A stretch of 64,000 nucleotides of DNA from Mycobacterium kubicae. GTDB lineage: Bacteria > Actinomycetota > Actinomycetes > Mycobacteriales > Mycobacteriaceae. Under the pieces are notes generated by a model that saw only the letters and a program-made list of their open reading frames with translations, was not told the origin of the DNA and made no database searches. Every line of letters starts with the position of its first letter. Within the stretch, counting starts at the first letter, position 1. The stretch is from assembly GCF_015689175.1 (NCBI RefSeq), contig NZ_CP065047.1, positions 3,348,001-3,412,000 on the forward strand. The letters run 5' to 3'. Shown here piece by piece: positions 8,464 through 18,904 of this stretch. Both the position numbers and the translations under genes were made by a program.

Positions 8464-9660
8464 ATGACCACACTCCACGACAGGACCTGTCCCACGATCG
8501 ACGCCGACCTGGTGGCCCGCGCCAGGGAGCTGGTGCCCCTGCTCGCCTTCAACGCCGCGCGCGCCGACCGGGAACGCCGTATTCCCAACGAGAATCTGAC
8601 CGAGCTTCGCGACGCCGGGCTATTGCGCATGATGACACCACGCCGATGTGGCGGCCATGAGGCGAGCTTCGAAACCAAGATCACCGTGGTGAGTGAGTTG
8701 GCTCGCGGCTGCGCCGCCACAAGCTGGGTGCTGGCGCTGCTCACCGGCGGTGCCTGGTTCGTCGGGATGATGAATGAACAAGCCCAACAGGACGTCTGGG
8801 AGAACGGTCCGGACACGACGGTCGCGGTCGCCGTCCCGCCGTCGGGCACGGCCGAGATCGTCGACGGTGGATATCGCGTCAGCGGCCGGTGGCCATACTG
8901 CTCCGGTGTCGAACACTCCGACTGGGTGCTCCTGGGCGCTCGATTGGAAGGCCCCGACGGCCAACCGGCGCCCATCGTGACGCTGGTCCCCCGCGACCAG
9001 GTCGACATCGAAGACACCTGGCACGTCACCGGCATGCGCGGAACCGGCTCCAACACCGTCGTGGCCACCGGCGTCACCGTGCCGTCCCATCGAACGATTT
9101 CGCTGGGCGCAGTCGAAGCCGGGCACGTCGACACCCCGTTTGTCGACGAAGCGCCCTACCACGTCCCGCTGACGCTGGGCGCGTTGAGCGATCTCACCGG
9201 ACCGCAGCTCGGATTAGCCAGAGCTGCACTGGACTTGGTGATCGACAATGCCGCCCGCCGCGGGGTCAGCGCCACGACCTACTCCCGCCAAACCGAAGCA
9301 CCGACCGTGCAAGTGGCCGTCGCGCGAGCCGCGTCGTCCATCGACACCGCCCAAGCGCTGGTCCTCACCGCTGCCCAGGAGATGGACCGCGCCGGCCGCA
9401 CCCGGGTGCGGCCCGCCTTGCTCGACCGCGCCCGCATGCACACCAAGCTCACCCGCGGGATCGCCGAAGCGCGCGATGCGATCCGCGGGCTGATGTCGGT
9501 GGCCGGCAGTTCAGCGTTCGCCGAAGCCAATCCGCTGCAACGCATCTGGCGCGACAGCGAAATCGCCAGCAGCCACGCCGTGAGCAACCCCGCGATCAGC
9601 GCCGAAGTCTACGGCCGATTGCTGTTAGGCGTCGACGAGCCGATGGTGATTCCTTTGTGA
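8464..9660 (+). CDS. Acyl-CoA dehydrogenase-like flavin monooxygenase (HsaA-like), copy 2
   Basis: A 398-residue paralogue of the 6252-7409 gene with the same domain order. It keeps the loop ATTYSRQTEAPT after RGVS, which the first copy lacks, so this is probably the fuller version. The paralogues share a 108-bp stretch of identical DNA (6741-6848 and 8950-9057). Start ATG 8464 is chosen by alignment with copy 1 and an AGAGG-type site upstream; an in-frame ATG-proximal extension to 8422 is less likely. It ends 3 bp before the convergent LLM oxidoreductase. Expected to need a flavin reductase; none is adjacent. Confidence 0.82.
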   Translation: MTTLHDRTCPTIDADLVARARELVPLLAFNAARADRERRIPNENLTELRDAGLLRMMTPRRCGGHEASFETKITVVSELARGCAATSWVLALLTGGAWFVGMMNEQAQQDVWENGPDTTVAVAVPPSGTAEIVDGGYRVSGRWPYCSGVEHSDWVLLGARLEGPDGQPAPIVTLVPRDQVDIEDTWHVTGMRGTGSNTVVATGVTVPSHRTISLGAVEAGHVDTPFVDEAPYHVPLTLGALSDLTGPQLGLARAALDLVIDNAARRGVSATTYSRQTEAPTVQVAVARAASSIDTAQALVLTAAQEMDRAGRTRVRPALLDRARMHTKLTRGIAEARDAIRGLMSVAGSSAFAEANPLQRIWRDSEIASSHAVSNPAISAEVYGRLLLGVDEPMVIPL

Positions 9661-9663
9661 CGC

Positions 9664-10524
9664 TTAGCCGTCGAGCGCGAGATCCTTGCGGAAGCGCTGC
9701 ATACCGTCGATCTTGTCCGCCAAACTCGCATCGGGCCCCGCATAGAACATCCACGGCATGGTGATGATGCCGGTGATCCCCGCTTGCGCGGCGCGTTGAT
9801 AGTCGGCGACGGTGAAGGCGTCGGTGAGCGGAGTCAGTACCGTGAAACCGTCCATGGATAAACCGATCTCGGCCCGGAGCTCCCGAAGCCGGCCGACGGC
9901 CTCGATGGCCCGGTCGGTCTTGATCAGATCACCGATCCAGCCGTCGTTGCGCGCGGCACGGCGCAGCGCGGCGTCGCTGAGGCCGCCGACATAGATCGGT
10001 ATGGGCGGCGGCGTCGGCTGCATCTCCAACCGCGGCGTCGTGTAGAACTCGCCCTGGAATTCGGTCCAGCCCGGCTCCCACAGCGCGCGCATCAGCCGCA
10101 GAATTTCGTCGGTGCGTTTCCCCCGGGCCGCGAACTGCTCGCCCATCAACGCGAATTCCTCTTCACACCAGCCGACGCCGACGCCCAGCTCCACCCGGCC
10201 TGATGCCAGAACCGCTGCGGTGCCAATGGCTTTGGCCGCCGAGTAGGGATTGCGCATGGCGGGGATGTACACCGTGTTGACGAACCGCAGCTGCGACGTC
10301 ACCTGGGCGAGCGCGCCGACCAACACCCAGGGATCCGGCCAGTCGGTGAAGGGTTGCCAGCGTCGCTGCCCGTCCTTGGTGTACGGGTATGGCGTGGCCA
10401 GGGTCTCCAGGTTGACGACGTGGTCGGGTATCCCGATGCCGTCGTATCCGAGTTCGTCGGCGGCGCGGGCGATTTCGATGACTTCCGTGGTGTTCAAGAA
10501 AGCGCTGCTGATATAGAACTTCAT
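9664..10524 (-). CDS. LLM-class F420-dependent oxidoreductase
   Basis: A 286-residue luciferase-like monooxygenase-fold protein (TIGR03619-type) with the segments DELGYDGIGIPDHV, a VELGVGVGWCEEEF motif and a long terminal TIM-barrel part. In mycobacteria this group commonly uses coenzyme F420 rather than FMN; the substrate cannot be read from sequence. Start ATG 10524 is preferred because it overlaps the stop of the upstream thioesterase gene as ATGA (10521-10524); a GTG 18 bp upstream is possible. Likely co-transcribed with that thioesterase. Confidence 0.85.
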   Translation of the reverse strand: MKFYISSAFLNTTEVIEIARAADELGYDGIGIPDHVVNLETLATPYPYTKDGQRRWQPFTDWPDPWVLVGALAQVTSQLRFVNTVYIPAMRNPYSAAKAIGTAAVLASGRVELGVGVGWCEEEFALMGEQFAARGKRTDEILRLMRALWEPGWTEFQGEFYTTPRLEMQPTPPPIPIYVGGLSDAALRRAARNDGWIGDLIKTDRAIEAVGRLRELRAEIGLSMDGFTVLTPLTDAFTVADYQRAAQAGITGIITMPWMFYAGPDASLADKIDGMQRFRKDLALDG

Positions 10525-11147
10525 TCCGGGTCCCGCGCCCACGCCGGCTTGATGAACACACCCTCTGCCTCGACGGTCACACCTGCAGCGTCCGAAAGAT
10601 GACCGCGCGCAAAGGCTTTGACACCCTCGGTGCGTTCCACGAAGGCTTCGGCGCGCAGCGGTCCCAGCGGCGTTCCCCGCAGGTACTTGACGGTGATGGT
10701 TCCGGTGAACAGCGGCTTGGTCAGCCCTTGGCTGGCCGCCTCACCGAGCATGTGGTCCAGCACCAGTGCGCAGACACCGCCGTGCACCAGGCTGGGCGGT
10801 CCCTCGTAAGCCGCACCCAGGACGAACTCGCTCCAGCACCGCCCGTCGTCCTCGTGATGCACCACCACCGGCGGCGCTATCGGATTGCATTGGCCGGTAG
10901 CGGCGTTACCCAACGGCAACGGCCGACCGTCGACGCGGTAGCTCACGCCGTGCGGCCGGATCCGTTGACTCCGCAGCGATTCGGTCACTTTCTGGATCGC
11001 GGCTCGCGCCTCGGCGATGACGTCGTCGTCGGCGTGGGTGCGTACGGTCGCGTCGATCAGGTCTCGCACGGCTTCGGCCAACGGCGCATACGTGGCCGTC
11101 ACCCGACCCAACTCCTCCTCGCTCAAGACCTCGAACGTCGCGTCCAA
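10521..11147 (-). CDS. PaaI-like hotdog-fold thioesterase
   Basis: A 208-residue protein. A helical N-terminus is followed by a hotdog domain with the helix motif HGGVCALVLDHMLGEAA (about residues 121-137), typical of PaaI/YiiD-type acyl-CoA thioesterases. It overlaps the downstream F420-type oxidoreductase by 4 bp and lies 19 bp from the end of glnE on the same strand. The pairing with an LLM oxidoreductase and two flavin hydroxylases suggests degradation of a CoA-linked aromatic or lipid substrate, but this is inference. Confidence 0.82.
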   Translation of the reverse strand: MDATFEVLSEEELGRVTATYAPLAEAVRDLIDATVRTHADDDVIAEARAAIQKVTESLRSQRIRPHGVSYRVDGRPLPLGNAATGQCNPIAPPVVVHHEDDGRCWSEFVLGAAYEGPPSLVHGGVCALVLDHMLGEAASQGLTKPLFTGTITVKYLRGTPLGPLRAEAFVERTEGVKAFARGHLSDAAGVTVEAEGVFIKPAWARDPE

Positions 11148-11166
11148 CCGAATCCGCCTCCCCTGC

Positions 11167-14154
11167 TCACGACCCGAACACCTTGCGCACGACGGCTTTG
11201 GCCCGTCGCGTCACCCGCAGGTAGTTATCCAAGAATTCCCCGCCGTCCTCACCTTGCCAGCCGGCGGCCACCGCGACCGCGTTGAGTTGGCGCCCCGGCC
11301 CGGGCAATTGATCGGTCGGCTTGCCCCGCACCAAAACCAGCGCGTTACGGGCCCGGGTGGCGGTCAACCAGGCCTGCCGCAACAGATCCACCTCGTCTTC
11401 GGGCATCAGGCCGGCCTCGGCGATCACGTCCAGTGATTGCAGCGTCGAGGTGTTGTGCAGCGCGGGAATCTCGTGGGCGTGGCGCAACTGCAGCAGCTGC
11501 ACGGTCCACTCGATATCGGCCAGTCCGCCGCGGCCGAGTTTGGTGTGGGTGTTGGGGTCGGCTCCGCGCGGCAGTCGCTCGGACGAGACACGGGCCTTGA
11601 TCCGGCGGATCTCGCGCACCGCGTCGGCCGATACCCCGTCGGGCGGATAGCGCGTCTTGTCGGCCATCACCAGGAACCGTTGACCCAGCTCCGCGTCACC
11701 GGCCACCGCGTGTGCGCGTAGCAGCGCCTGGATTTCCCACGGCTGCGCCCACTGCGCGTAGTAGGCGGCATACGACCCGATGGTGCGGACGAGTGGTCCG
11801 TTGCGGCCCTCGGGACGGAGGTTGGCGTCGACCTCCAGCGGCGGGTCGACACTTGGCGTGCCCAATCGTGCCCGCACCTGCTCGGCGATCATGGTCGCCC
11901 ATTTGACGGCGCGCGAATCTTCGGACCCGTGGGCCGGCTCGCACACATACATCACGTCGGCGTCGGACCCATAGCCCAGCTCGGAGCCACCCAGCCGGCC
12001 CATGCCGATCACCGCGATGGCCGCCGGCGGGCGACCATCCTCGGGCAAGTTGGCGCGAATCACCGCCTCCAGCGCGGCTTGCAGCACCGCCACCCACACC
12101 GACGTCAACGCGCGGCACACCTCGGTGACCTCGAGCATGCCCAGCAGGTCGGCCGAACCAATCCGGGCCAGCTCCCGACGACGCAGCGTGCGCGCGGCCG
12201 CGATGGCTCGATCGGGATCGGTCTGCCGGCCCGCCGCGGCGACCAGTGCCCGCGCCACCGCAGCCGGCTCGGTTTCCAACAGCTTCGGGCCCGACGGCCC
12301 GTCGGAGTACTGCTGGATGACTTCCGGGGCCCGCATGAGCAGGTCAGGCACGAAGGCGGAGGTGCCCAGCACATGCATCAAACGTCTGGCCACCGCGGCC
12401 TTGTCGCGCAGCGTCGCCAAGTACCAGGTCTGGCCGGCCATGCTCTCGCTGAGTCGGCGGTAGGCCAGCAGCCCGCGGTCGGGGTCGGGCGCATACGACA
12501 GCCAGTCCAGTAACCGGGGCAACAACACCGACTGCACGCGTCCGCGCCGGCCGCTCTGGTTGACCAGAGCCGACATGTGCTTGAGGGCGGTCTGCGGCCC
12601 CTCGTAGCCCAGCGCTGCGAGCTGACGCTCGGCGGCCTCCGACGTCATGCCTTGGCCGATCTGCAGCCCGGTCGGACCGATCGATTCCAGCAAGGGTTGA
12701 TAGAAGAGCTTGTCGTGCAGCCGGGACACCCGGTGGTTCTGGTTCTTGAGCTCCTCACGCAATACCCCGGCGGCGTCGTGCCGGCCGTCGGGCCGGATGT
12801 GCGCCGCCCGCGCCAGCCAGCGCACCGCTTCCTCGTCGTCGAATTCGGGCAACAGGTGGGTGCGCTTGAGCCGCTGCAACTGCAGGCGGTGTTCGAGGAG
12901 GCGCAGAAACTCGTAGGAGGCGGTCAGGTTCGCCGCGTCCTCGCGTCCGATGTAGCCGCCGGCGCTCAACGCCGCCAGGGCGTCCACCGTAGAGGCCACG
13001 TGCAGCGACTCGTCGCTGCGGCCGTGCACCAGTTGCAGCAACTGGACGGCGAATTCCACGTCGCGCAGCCCACCGGTGCCCAGCTTCAATTCGCGGCCGC
13101 GTACGTCGGCGGGCACCAACTGTTCCACCCGGCGCCGCATGGCTTGCACTTCGCTTACGAAGTCCTCGCGCTCGCAGGCGGTCCACACCATCGGCTTGAG
13201 CGCGGCAAGGTAACTTTCGCCGAGTTCCCGGTCACCGACGGCCGCGCGGGCTTTCAGCAACGCCTGGAACTCCCAGGTCTTGGCCCAGCGCTGGTAGTAG
13301 GCGACGTGCGAGTCCAGCGTCCGGACCAGCTCACCGTTGCGGCCCTCCGGGCGCAGCCCGGCGTCCACCTCGAAGAACGCCGCGGAGGCCACCCGCATCA
13401 TCTCGCTGGCCACTCGGGCGCTCAGTGAGTCGGCGCGCTCGGCGACGAAGATGACGTCGACGTCACTGACGTAATTCAGTTCGCGCGCACCGCATTTGCC
13501 CATCGCGATGACCGCCAGGCGGGGCGGGGTGCGGCCCGCGCACAACGTGTCTTCGGCCACCCGCAGTGCCGCGGCCATCGCGGCATCGGCGGTGTCCGCC
13601 AATTGGGCACCGACCACTGTGAACGGCAGCACCGGCTCGTCTTCCACGGTCGCGGCCAGGTCCAGTGCGGCCAGCACCAGCAGGTGGTCGCGGTACAGGG
13701 CCTGCAGCCGGCGCAGGAGTACGCCCGACGACTCGCCGGCGCAGTCGTCGATGCACTCGGTGAACGAGCGCTGCAACTGATCTATCGTCGGCAGTTTCAC
13801 GTTGCCGCGCAACAGCTTCCACGACTGCGGATGAGCGATCAGGTGGTCACCCAGCGCCAGTGACGAACCCAGTACGGAGAACAGCCGCCCGCGCAGGTTG
13901 CGCTCGGTGAGCAGCGCCGCATTCAGCTGCTTCCATTCGGAGTCCAAACTCTCCGAGAGCCGAATCAGCGCCCGCAGTGCAGCGTCGGCGTCCGGCGCTC
14001 GCGACAGTGACCACAGCAGGTCGACATGCGCCTGGTCGTCCTGCTGAGCCCAGCCGAGTTGCGCCAGCCGCGCGCCGGCAGGCGGGTCGACCAATCCGAG
14101 CCGGCCCACGCTGGGCAGCCTGGGTCGCTGCGTCGCGGGCTTGGTCACGCCCAT
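11167..14154 (-). CDS. glnE: Bifunctional glutamine synthetase adenylyltransferase/deadenylase
   Basis: A 995-residue protein of the usual GlnE length and layout: two nucleotidyltransferase halves. The first carries [16 protein letters not shown], the second [18 protein letters not shown], each followed by a GlnD-type PII-uridylyltransferase helical region ([15 protein letters not shown] and [15 protein letters not shown]). It adds or removes AMP on the conserved Tyr of GlnA1. Start ATG 14154 gives the [12 protein letters not shown]-terminus similar to known mycobacterial GlnE; the 40-codon extension upstream is rejected. It follows glnA2 on the same strand. Confidence 0.96.
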   Translation of the reverse strand: MGVTKPATQRPRLPSVGRLGLVDPPAGARLAQLGWAQQDDQAHVDLLWSLSRAPDADAALRALIRLSESLDSEWKQLNAALLTERNLRGRLFSVLGSSLALGDHLIAHPQSWKLLRGNVKLPTIDQLQRSFTECIDDCAGESSGVLLRRLQALYRDHLLVLAALDLAATVEDEPVLPFTVVGAQLADTADAAMAAALRVAEDTLCAGRTPPRLAVIAMGKCGARELNYVSDVDVIFVAERADSLSARVASEMMRVASAAFFEVDAGLRPEGRNGELVRTLDSHVAYYQRWAKTWEFQALLKARAAVGDRELGESYLAALKPMVWTACEREDFVSEVQAMRRRVEQLVPADVRGRELKLGTGGLRDVEFAVQLLQLVHGRSDESLHVASTVDALAALSAGGYIGREDAANLTASYEFLRLLEHRLQLQRLKRTHLLPEFDDEEAVRWLARAAHIRPDGRHDAAGVLREELKNQNHRVSRLHDKLFYQPLLESIGPTGLQIGQGMTSEAAERQLAALGYEGPQTALKHMSALVNQSGRRGRVQSVLLPRLLDWLSYAPDPDRGLLAYRRLSESMAGQTWYLATLRDKAAVARRLMHVLGTSAFVPDLLMRAPEVIQQYSDGPSGPKLLETEPAAVARALVAAAGRQTDPDRAIAAARTLRRRELARIGSADLLGMLEVTEVCRALTSVWVAVLQAALEAVIRANLPEDGRPPAAIAVIGMGRLGGSELGYGSDADVMYVCEPAHGSEDSRAVKWATMIAEQVRARLGTPSVDPPLEVDANLRPEGRNGPLVRTIGSYAAYYAQWAQPWEIQALLRAHAVAGDAELGQRFLVMADKTRYPPDGVSADAVREIRRIKARVSSERLPRGADPNTHTKLGRGGLADIEWTVQLLQLRHAHEIPALHNTSTLQSLDVIAEAGLMPEDEVDLLRQAWLTATRARNALVLVRGKPTDQLPGPGRQLNAVAVAAGWQGEDGGEFLDNYLRVTRRAKAVVRKVFGS

Positions 14155-14213
14155 GACGGTAGCGCAAAGCGGCCCGAATCCGGTTCGCCAGGTACGGGTG
14201 CGTCTACAGAGAG

Positions 14214-15554
14214 TTACAGCGAAAGGTAGGTGCTCAGCTCGTACGGCGTGACGTGGCTGCGGTAGTTGGCCCACTCCGAGCGCTTGTTGCGGAGGAAGAA
14301 GTCAAACACGTGCTCCCCCAACGTTTCTGCGACCAGCTCGGAGGCCTCCATCGCACGCAGGGCGGCGTCCAGGCTGGACGGCAACTCGCGGTAGCCCATG
14401 GTGCGCCGTTCCTCGGCAGTGAGGTCCCAGACGTTGTCCTCGGCCTGCGGGCCGAGCACGTAGCCCTTCTCCACGCCGCGCAACCCGGCGGCCAGCAGCA
14501 CCGCGAAGGCCAGGTAGGGGTTGCAGGCCGAGTCGGGGCTGCGCACCTCGATGCGCCGCGACGACGTCTTGTGCGGGGTGTACATCGGGACCCGCACCAG
14601 CGCGGAACGGTTGGCCGCTCCCCAGGATGCGGCGGTGGGCGCTTCCCCACCGTGAACCAGCCGCTTGTAGGAGTTGACCCATTGGTTGGTCACCGCGCTG
14701 ATCTCGGAGGCGTGCTCCAGGATCCCGGCGATGAAGGATTTGCCAACGTCGGACAGCTGCAACGGGTCGTCGGTGCTGTGGAACGCGTTGACGTCGCCCT
14801 CGAACAGGCTCATGTGGGTGTGCATCGCCGAGCCCGGGTGCTGCCCGAACGGCTTGGGCATGAACGACGCCCGCGCGCCCTGTCCGAGCGCAACTTCTTT
14901 GATGAGGTAGCGGAACGTCATCACGTTGTCGGCCATCGACAGCGCGTCGGCGAAGCGCAGGTCGATTTCTTGCTGACCCGGCGCGCCCTCGTGGTGGCTG
15001 AACTCCACCGAAATGCCCATGAACTCAAGGGCTTCGATCGCCTCGCGGCGGAAGTTGGACGCGGAGTCGTGTATCGCTTGGTCGAAGTAGCCGGCGTTGT
15101 CGATCGGAATGGGCACCGAGCCGTCTTCGGGGCCGGACTTGAGCAGGAAGAATTCGATCTCGGGGTGCACGTAGCAGGAGAAGCCGAGCTCGTTCGCCTT
15201 GGTCAGTTGACGGCGCAGCACGTGGCGCGGATCGGCCCACGAGGGCGAGCCGTCCGGCATGCTGATGTCGCAGAAGATCCGCGCGGAGTGGTGGTGGCCG
15301 GCCGGAGTGGTCCAGGGCAGCACCTGAAATGTCGACGGATCCGGGTTCGCCACGGTGTCGGATTCAGAGACCCGCGCGAAGCCCTCGATCGAGGATCCGT
15401 CGAAGCCGATGCCCTCTTCGAAGGCGCCTTCGAGTTCGGCTGGGGCGATCGCGACCGACTTGAGGAACCCGAGCACGTCTGTGAACCAGAGCCGCACGAA
15501 GCGGATGTCCCGTTCCTCCAGGGTGCGGAGGACGAATTCCTTCTGTCGATCCAT
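14214..15554 (-). CDS. glnA2: Glutamine synthetase GlnA2
   Basis: A 446-residue glutamine synthetase, shorter than GlnA1 and of the alpha-type group that lacks the adenylylation-loop insertion. Recognisable segments are [35 protein letters not shown] and [17 protein letters not shown]. Start ATG 15554 ([15 protein letters not shown]) matches mycobacterial GlnA2; six further in-frame codons upstream are probably not used. It lies directly upstream of glnE on the same strand. In M. tuberculosis GlnA2 is reported as non-essential; polyamine glutamylation is described for Streptomyces relatives. Confidence 0.96.
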   Translation of the reverse strand: MDRQKEFVLRTLEERDIRFVRLWFTDVLGFLKSVAIAPAELEGAFEEGIGFDGSSIEGFARVSESDTVANPDPSTFQVLPWTTPAGHHHSARIFCDISMPDGSPSWADPRHVLRRQLTKANELGFSCYVHPEIEFFLLKSGPEDGSVPIPIDNAGYFDQAIHDSASNFRREAIEALEFMGISVEFSHHEGAPGQQEIDLRFADALSMADNVMTFRYLIKEVALGQGARASFMPKPFGQHPGSAMHTHMSLFEGDVNAFHSTDDPLQLSDVGKSFIAGILEHASEISAVTNQWVNSYKRLVHGGEAPTAASWGAANRSALVRVPMYTPHKTSSRRIEVRSPDSACNPYLAFAVLLAAGLRGVEKGYVLGPQAEDNVWDLTAEERRTMGYRELPSSLDAALRAMEASELVAETLGEHVFDFFLRNKRSEWANYRSHVTPYELSTYLSL

Positions 15555-15632
15555 ATCCCGAACAGTAGGCACTGCGTGTTAACTCCGTGTTACCGATGCC
15601 CGTTCAGGCACGTTGCGGGGTGTCCAGACGGC

Positions 15633-17201
15633 TCATTGTTGGCAGCGCAGGCTGGCCGGTGGCGGCGTCAGGTCCACGAAGTAGCGCACCACCGCGGTGT
15701 CCACGCACTGGTTGCCGTCGAACACCGCGGTGTGTTGGGTGCCGTCGAAGGTGATCAGCGCCGCGCCCAACTGCCGGGCCAAGTCGACGCCGGCCTGGTA
15801 CGGGGTGGCCGGGTCGTGGGTGGTGCTGACGACGACGACCTTGCCGGGTCCGGCCGGTGACGCCGGGTGCGGTGTGGAGGTGGCCGGCTCGGGCCACATC
15901 GCGCAGATGTCACGCGGGGCTGATCCGGTGAACTGTCCGTAGCTGATGAATGGGGCCACCTGGCGGATCCGCTGATCCGCGGCGACCCACGACGCCGCGT
16001 CCGTCGGAGTGGGCGCGTCGACGCAGCGGATCGCGTTGAACGCATCCTGGCCGTTGTCGTAGTGCCCTTGGCGGTCGCGGCCGTTGTAGTCGTCGGCCAG
16101 CGCCAGCAGGTCACCGGCGTCGCTGCCGCGCTGTAGCCCCAACAGGCCGCTGGTCAGGTACTTCCAGTGCTGCGGGGTGTAGAGCGCGTTGATGGTGCCG
16201 GTGGTGGCGTCGGCGTAGCTCAGGCCGCGCGGGTCCGACGTTTTCCCGGGTTTGGCGACCAGCGGGTCGACCAGCGCGTGGTAGCGGCTGACGAACTGGG
16301 CCGGGTCGGTGCCCAGCGGGCAGGCCGCCGAGCGGGCGCAGTCCGTGGCGTAGTCGTTGAACGCGGTCTGGAAGCCGGCCATCTGGTTGACGGTCTGTTC
16401 GATCGGCCCGATGGTGGGATCGATGGCGCCGTCGAGCACCATGGCGCGCACGTGAGCTCCGAACCGCTCGACGTAGGCGGTGCCGAGTTCGGTGCCGTAG
16501 CTGTAGCCGAGGTAGTTGATCTGCTCGTCGCCGAGCGCCTGGCGAACCATGTCCATGTCCCGCGCGGCCGAGGCGGTGCCGATGTTGGCCAGAAACGCGG
16601 GTCCCATCCGGTCGACGCAGTGCTGCGCCAAGTCGCGGTACACCTGCTCGATGTGGGTCACCCCGGCCGGGCTGTAGTCGACCATCGGGTCGCGCCGGTA
16701 GGCGTCGAACTCGGCATCGGTGCGGCACCGCAGTTGCGGCGTCGAATGGCCCACGCCGCGTGGGTCGAAGCCGACCAGGTCGAAGTGGCGGGCGATGTCA
16801 CTGTTCTTCAGCTCGGGCGCCATCCCGGCAACCATGTCCACCGCGGAGGCGCCGGGACCGCCCGGATTGACCAGCAGCGACCCGATCCGCTGGCCGGTGG
16901 CCGGGACGCGGATCACCGCCAATTTGGCTTGCGGCCCAGTGGGTTTGTCGTAGTCGACCGGCACCGACACCGTGGTGCAGCGTGCCGTGGGGATATCGGT
17001 CGTGTCCGGGACGAAGGTGCCGCAGGACTCCCAACTGGGTTGCGGAGCCGCGACCGGAGTCACGGGGGTCTGGGTCTGACCGGTGTCGGGTTCGGGAGTG
17101 GCGCCTGCCAACGGCGATACGGCGATCGACTGCCCGCCGACTACCAATCCGAATGACAGCAGCACCGAGCTCAACGATGTCAGGCGCGGCATGGCGGACA
17201 T
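15633..17201 (-). CDS. Secreted alpha/beta hydrolase, Hip1 paralogue (Rv2223c type)
   Basis: A 522-residue protein with an N-terminal signal peptide (hydrophobic stretch LSSVLLSFGLVVGG, then SPLAGATPE) but no lipobox Cys. The nucleophile elbow is GYSYG, the catalytic Asp lies in [10 protein letters not shown] and the His in DGTQHTAVF, the TAP-like C-terminal domain layout of tripeptidyl aminopeptidases. Start ATG 17201 has GGAAGTGAG upstream. It lies just downstream of its lipoprotein paralogue (17288-18847), the same tandem arrangement as Rv2223c/Rv2224c. Substrate unknown. Confidence 0.92.
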   Translation of the reverse strand: MSAMPRLTSLSSVLLSFGLVVGGQSIAVSPLAGATPEPDTGQTQTPVTPVAAPQPSWESCGTFVPDTTDIPTARCTTVSVPVDYDKPTGPQAKLAVIRVPATGQRIGSLLVNPGGPGASAVDMVAGMAPELKNSDIARHFDLVGFDPRGVGHSTPQLRCRTDAEFDAYRRDPMVDYSPAGVTHIEQVYRDLAQHCVDRMGPAFLANIGTASAARDMDMVRQALGDEQINYLGYSYGTELGTAYVERFGAHVRAMVLDGAIDPTIGPIEQTVNQMAGFQTAFNDYATDCARSAACPLGTDPAQFVSRYHALVDPLVAKPGKTSDPRGLSYADATTGTINALYTPQHWKYLTSGLLGLQRGSDAGDLLALADDYNGRDRQGHYDNGQDAFNAIRCVDAPTPTDAASWVAADQRIRQVAPFISYGQFTGSAPRDICAMWPEPATSTPHPASPAGPGKVVVVSTTHDPATPYQAGVDLARQLGAALITFDGTQHTAVFDGNQCVDTAVVRYFVDLTPPPASLRCQQ

Positions 17202-17287
17202 CGTCTCACTTCCACGGCCCCGCGCAGGACGCGGAAGGGTCACGCCTTGGTCACGTATCTATCGCTGGCAGAGCAGATTTGGCGTGG

Positions 17288-18847
17288 CTAACACTTGGCG
17301 CCGCTGGGTGGTGTGGTACCGCCGATGAGATACGCGGTGACGTAATCGTCGATGCAGCTGTCGCCCTGGAAGACCACCGTGTGTTGGGTTCCGTCGAAGG
17401 TGAGCAGTGAACCGCGCAGCTGATTGGCCAGGTCCACTCCGGCCTTGTACGGCGTCGCGGGATCGTGGGTGGTCGAAACCACCACGGTGGGCACCAGGCC
17501 GGGCACCGAGACGGTGTGCGGCTTGCTCGTCGGCGGCACCGGCCAGAACGCGCACGTCCCCAGCGGGGCGTTGCCGGTGAACTGTCCGTAGCTCATGAAC
17601 GGCGCGAGCTCCCGCGAGCGCCGGTCCTCGTCGATGACTTTGGCGCGGTCGGTAATCGGCGGCTGGTCAACACAATTGATCGCGACCCGCGCGTCGGTGG
17701 CATTCGTATAGTGCCCCTTGGAATCCCGTCGCATGTACATGTCGGCCAGGGCGAGCATGGTGTCGCCGCGATGGTCGACCAATTCCCTTAGGCCGTCGGT
17801 CAGGTGGTGCCAGAGGTTCGGCGAATACAGCGCCATGATGGTGCCCACGATCGCGTCGCTGTAGCTCAGGCCGCGCGGGTCGTTGGTCTTGGCCGGCCGG
17901 CTGACCATCGGGTTGGTGGGATCGACAAGCGGGTCCACCAGGCTGTGGTAGACCGCGACGGCTTTGGCCGGGTCGCTGCCCAACGGACAGCTGTCGTCCT
18001 TGGCGCAGTCGGCGGCATAGTCGTTGAACGCATCTTGAAAGCCCTTGGCCTGACGCAGATCTGCCTCGATCGGATCGGCGTTGGGGTCGACGGCACCATC
18101 GAGGATCATGGCGCGCACATGCTGGGGGAAGGCTTCGGCGTAGGCCGAGCCGATGCGGGTGCCGTAGGAGTAACCGAGGTAGGTCAGCTTGTCGTCACCG
18201 AGGGCGGCCCGGATGGCGTCGAGGTCCTTGGCGACGTTGACGGTTCCGACGTTGGCCAGGAAGTTCTTGCCCATCTTGTCGATGCACCGGCCGACGAACT
18301 GCTTGGTCTCATCCTCCATGTGGGCGACGCCCGCTTGGCTGTAGTCGACTTGCGGCTCCTTGCGCAGCCGGTCGTTGTCCGCATCGGAATTGCACCAGAT
18401 CGCCGGCCGGGAGGATCCGACGCCGCGCGGGTCGAAGCCGACCAGGTCGAACCGTTCATGGATCCGTTTGGGCAGGGTCTGGAACACCCCCAGGGCCGCC
18501 TCGATACCGGATTCACCCGGGCCGCCGGGGTTTATCACCAGCGAACCCAGCTTGTCGCCGGTCGCCGGAAAGCGAATCATCGCCAGCACCGCGACCTGAT
18601 TGGGATCTGAGTGGTCGTAATCGACCGGGACGGCGAGCTTGCCGCACATCGCACCGCCGGGCAGCTTCAGCTGCGCGCTGGCGGTGCGACACGGTGTCCA
18701 CTCCACCGCCTGCCCGAGCCGCGGCTCGGCCATCCGGGCGCGGCCACCGACCACGCGGATGCAGCCGGTGAGCATCAGCGCCACGGCGGCGATCGCGGTC
18801 CAGATCAGCAGCAAGCGCGCGATCTTGTCGCGGCGAGACGAGAACAT
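17288..18847 (-). CDS. caeA: Cell-envelope serine hydrolase Hip1/CaeA (lipoprotein)
   Basis: A 519-residue protein beginning with a basic N-region, a hydrophobic core and lipobox LTGC (Cys29), so it is a predicted lipoprotein. The nucleophile is Ser227 in GYSYG, with Asp in [10 protein letters not shown] and His in DGTQHTVVF. In M. tuberculosis Hip1 (Rv2224c) is a cell-wall-associated protease that cleaves GroEL2 and dampens host responses. Length, lipobox and position fit that orthologue. The neighbouring paralogue at 15633-17201 is anchored differently, without the lipobox. Confidence 0.94.
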   Translation of the reverse strand: MFSSRRDKIARLLLIWTAIAAVALMLTGCIRVVGGRARMAEPRLGQAVEWTPCRTASAQLKLPGGAMCGKLAVPVDYDHSDPNQVAVLAMIRFPATGDKLGSLVINPGGPGESGIEAALGVFQTLPKRIHERFDLVGFDPRGVGSSRPAIWCNSDADNDRLRKEPQVDYSQAGVAHMEDETKQFVGRCIDKMGKNFLANVGTVNVAKDLDAIRAALGDDKLTYLGYSYGTRIGSAYAEAFPQHVRAMILDGAVDPNADPIEADLRQAKGFQDAFNDYAADCAKDDSCPLGSDPAKAVAVYHSLVDPLVDPTNPMVSRPAKTNDPRGLSYSDAIVGTIMALYSPNLWHHLTDGLRELVDHRGDTMLALADMYMRRDSKGHYTNATDARVAINCVDQPPITDRAKVIDEDRRSRELAPFMSYGQFTGNAPLGTCAFWPVPPTSKPHTVSVPGLVPTVVVSTTHDPATPYKAGVDLANQLRGSLLTFDGTQHTVVFQGDSCIDDYVTAYLIGGTTPPSGAKC

Positions 18848-18904
18848 GGCACCCTATGCTGCCAGAGAACACTCAAGATGCTGGTCAGCGGTCTGGACGG
18901 GTCG

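Noticed and set aside
14253..15860. 535-codon plus-strand frame
   Set aside because: It is antisense to glnA2, a clear glutamine synthetase; long antisense frames are common in high-GC DNA.
15633..18847. Recent tandem duplication of the two Hip1-type hydrolases
   Set aside because: The pair is clearly diverged and the same arrangement is known as Rv2223c/Rv2224c, so it is ancient and ordinary.
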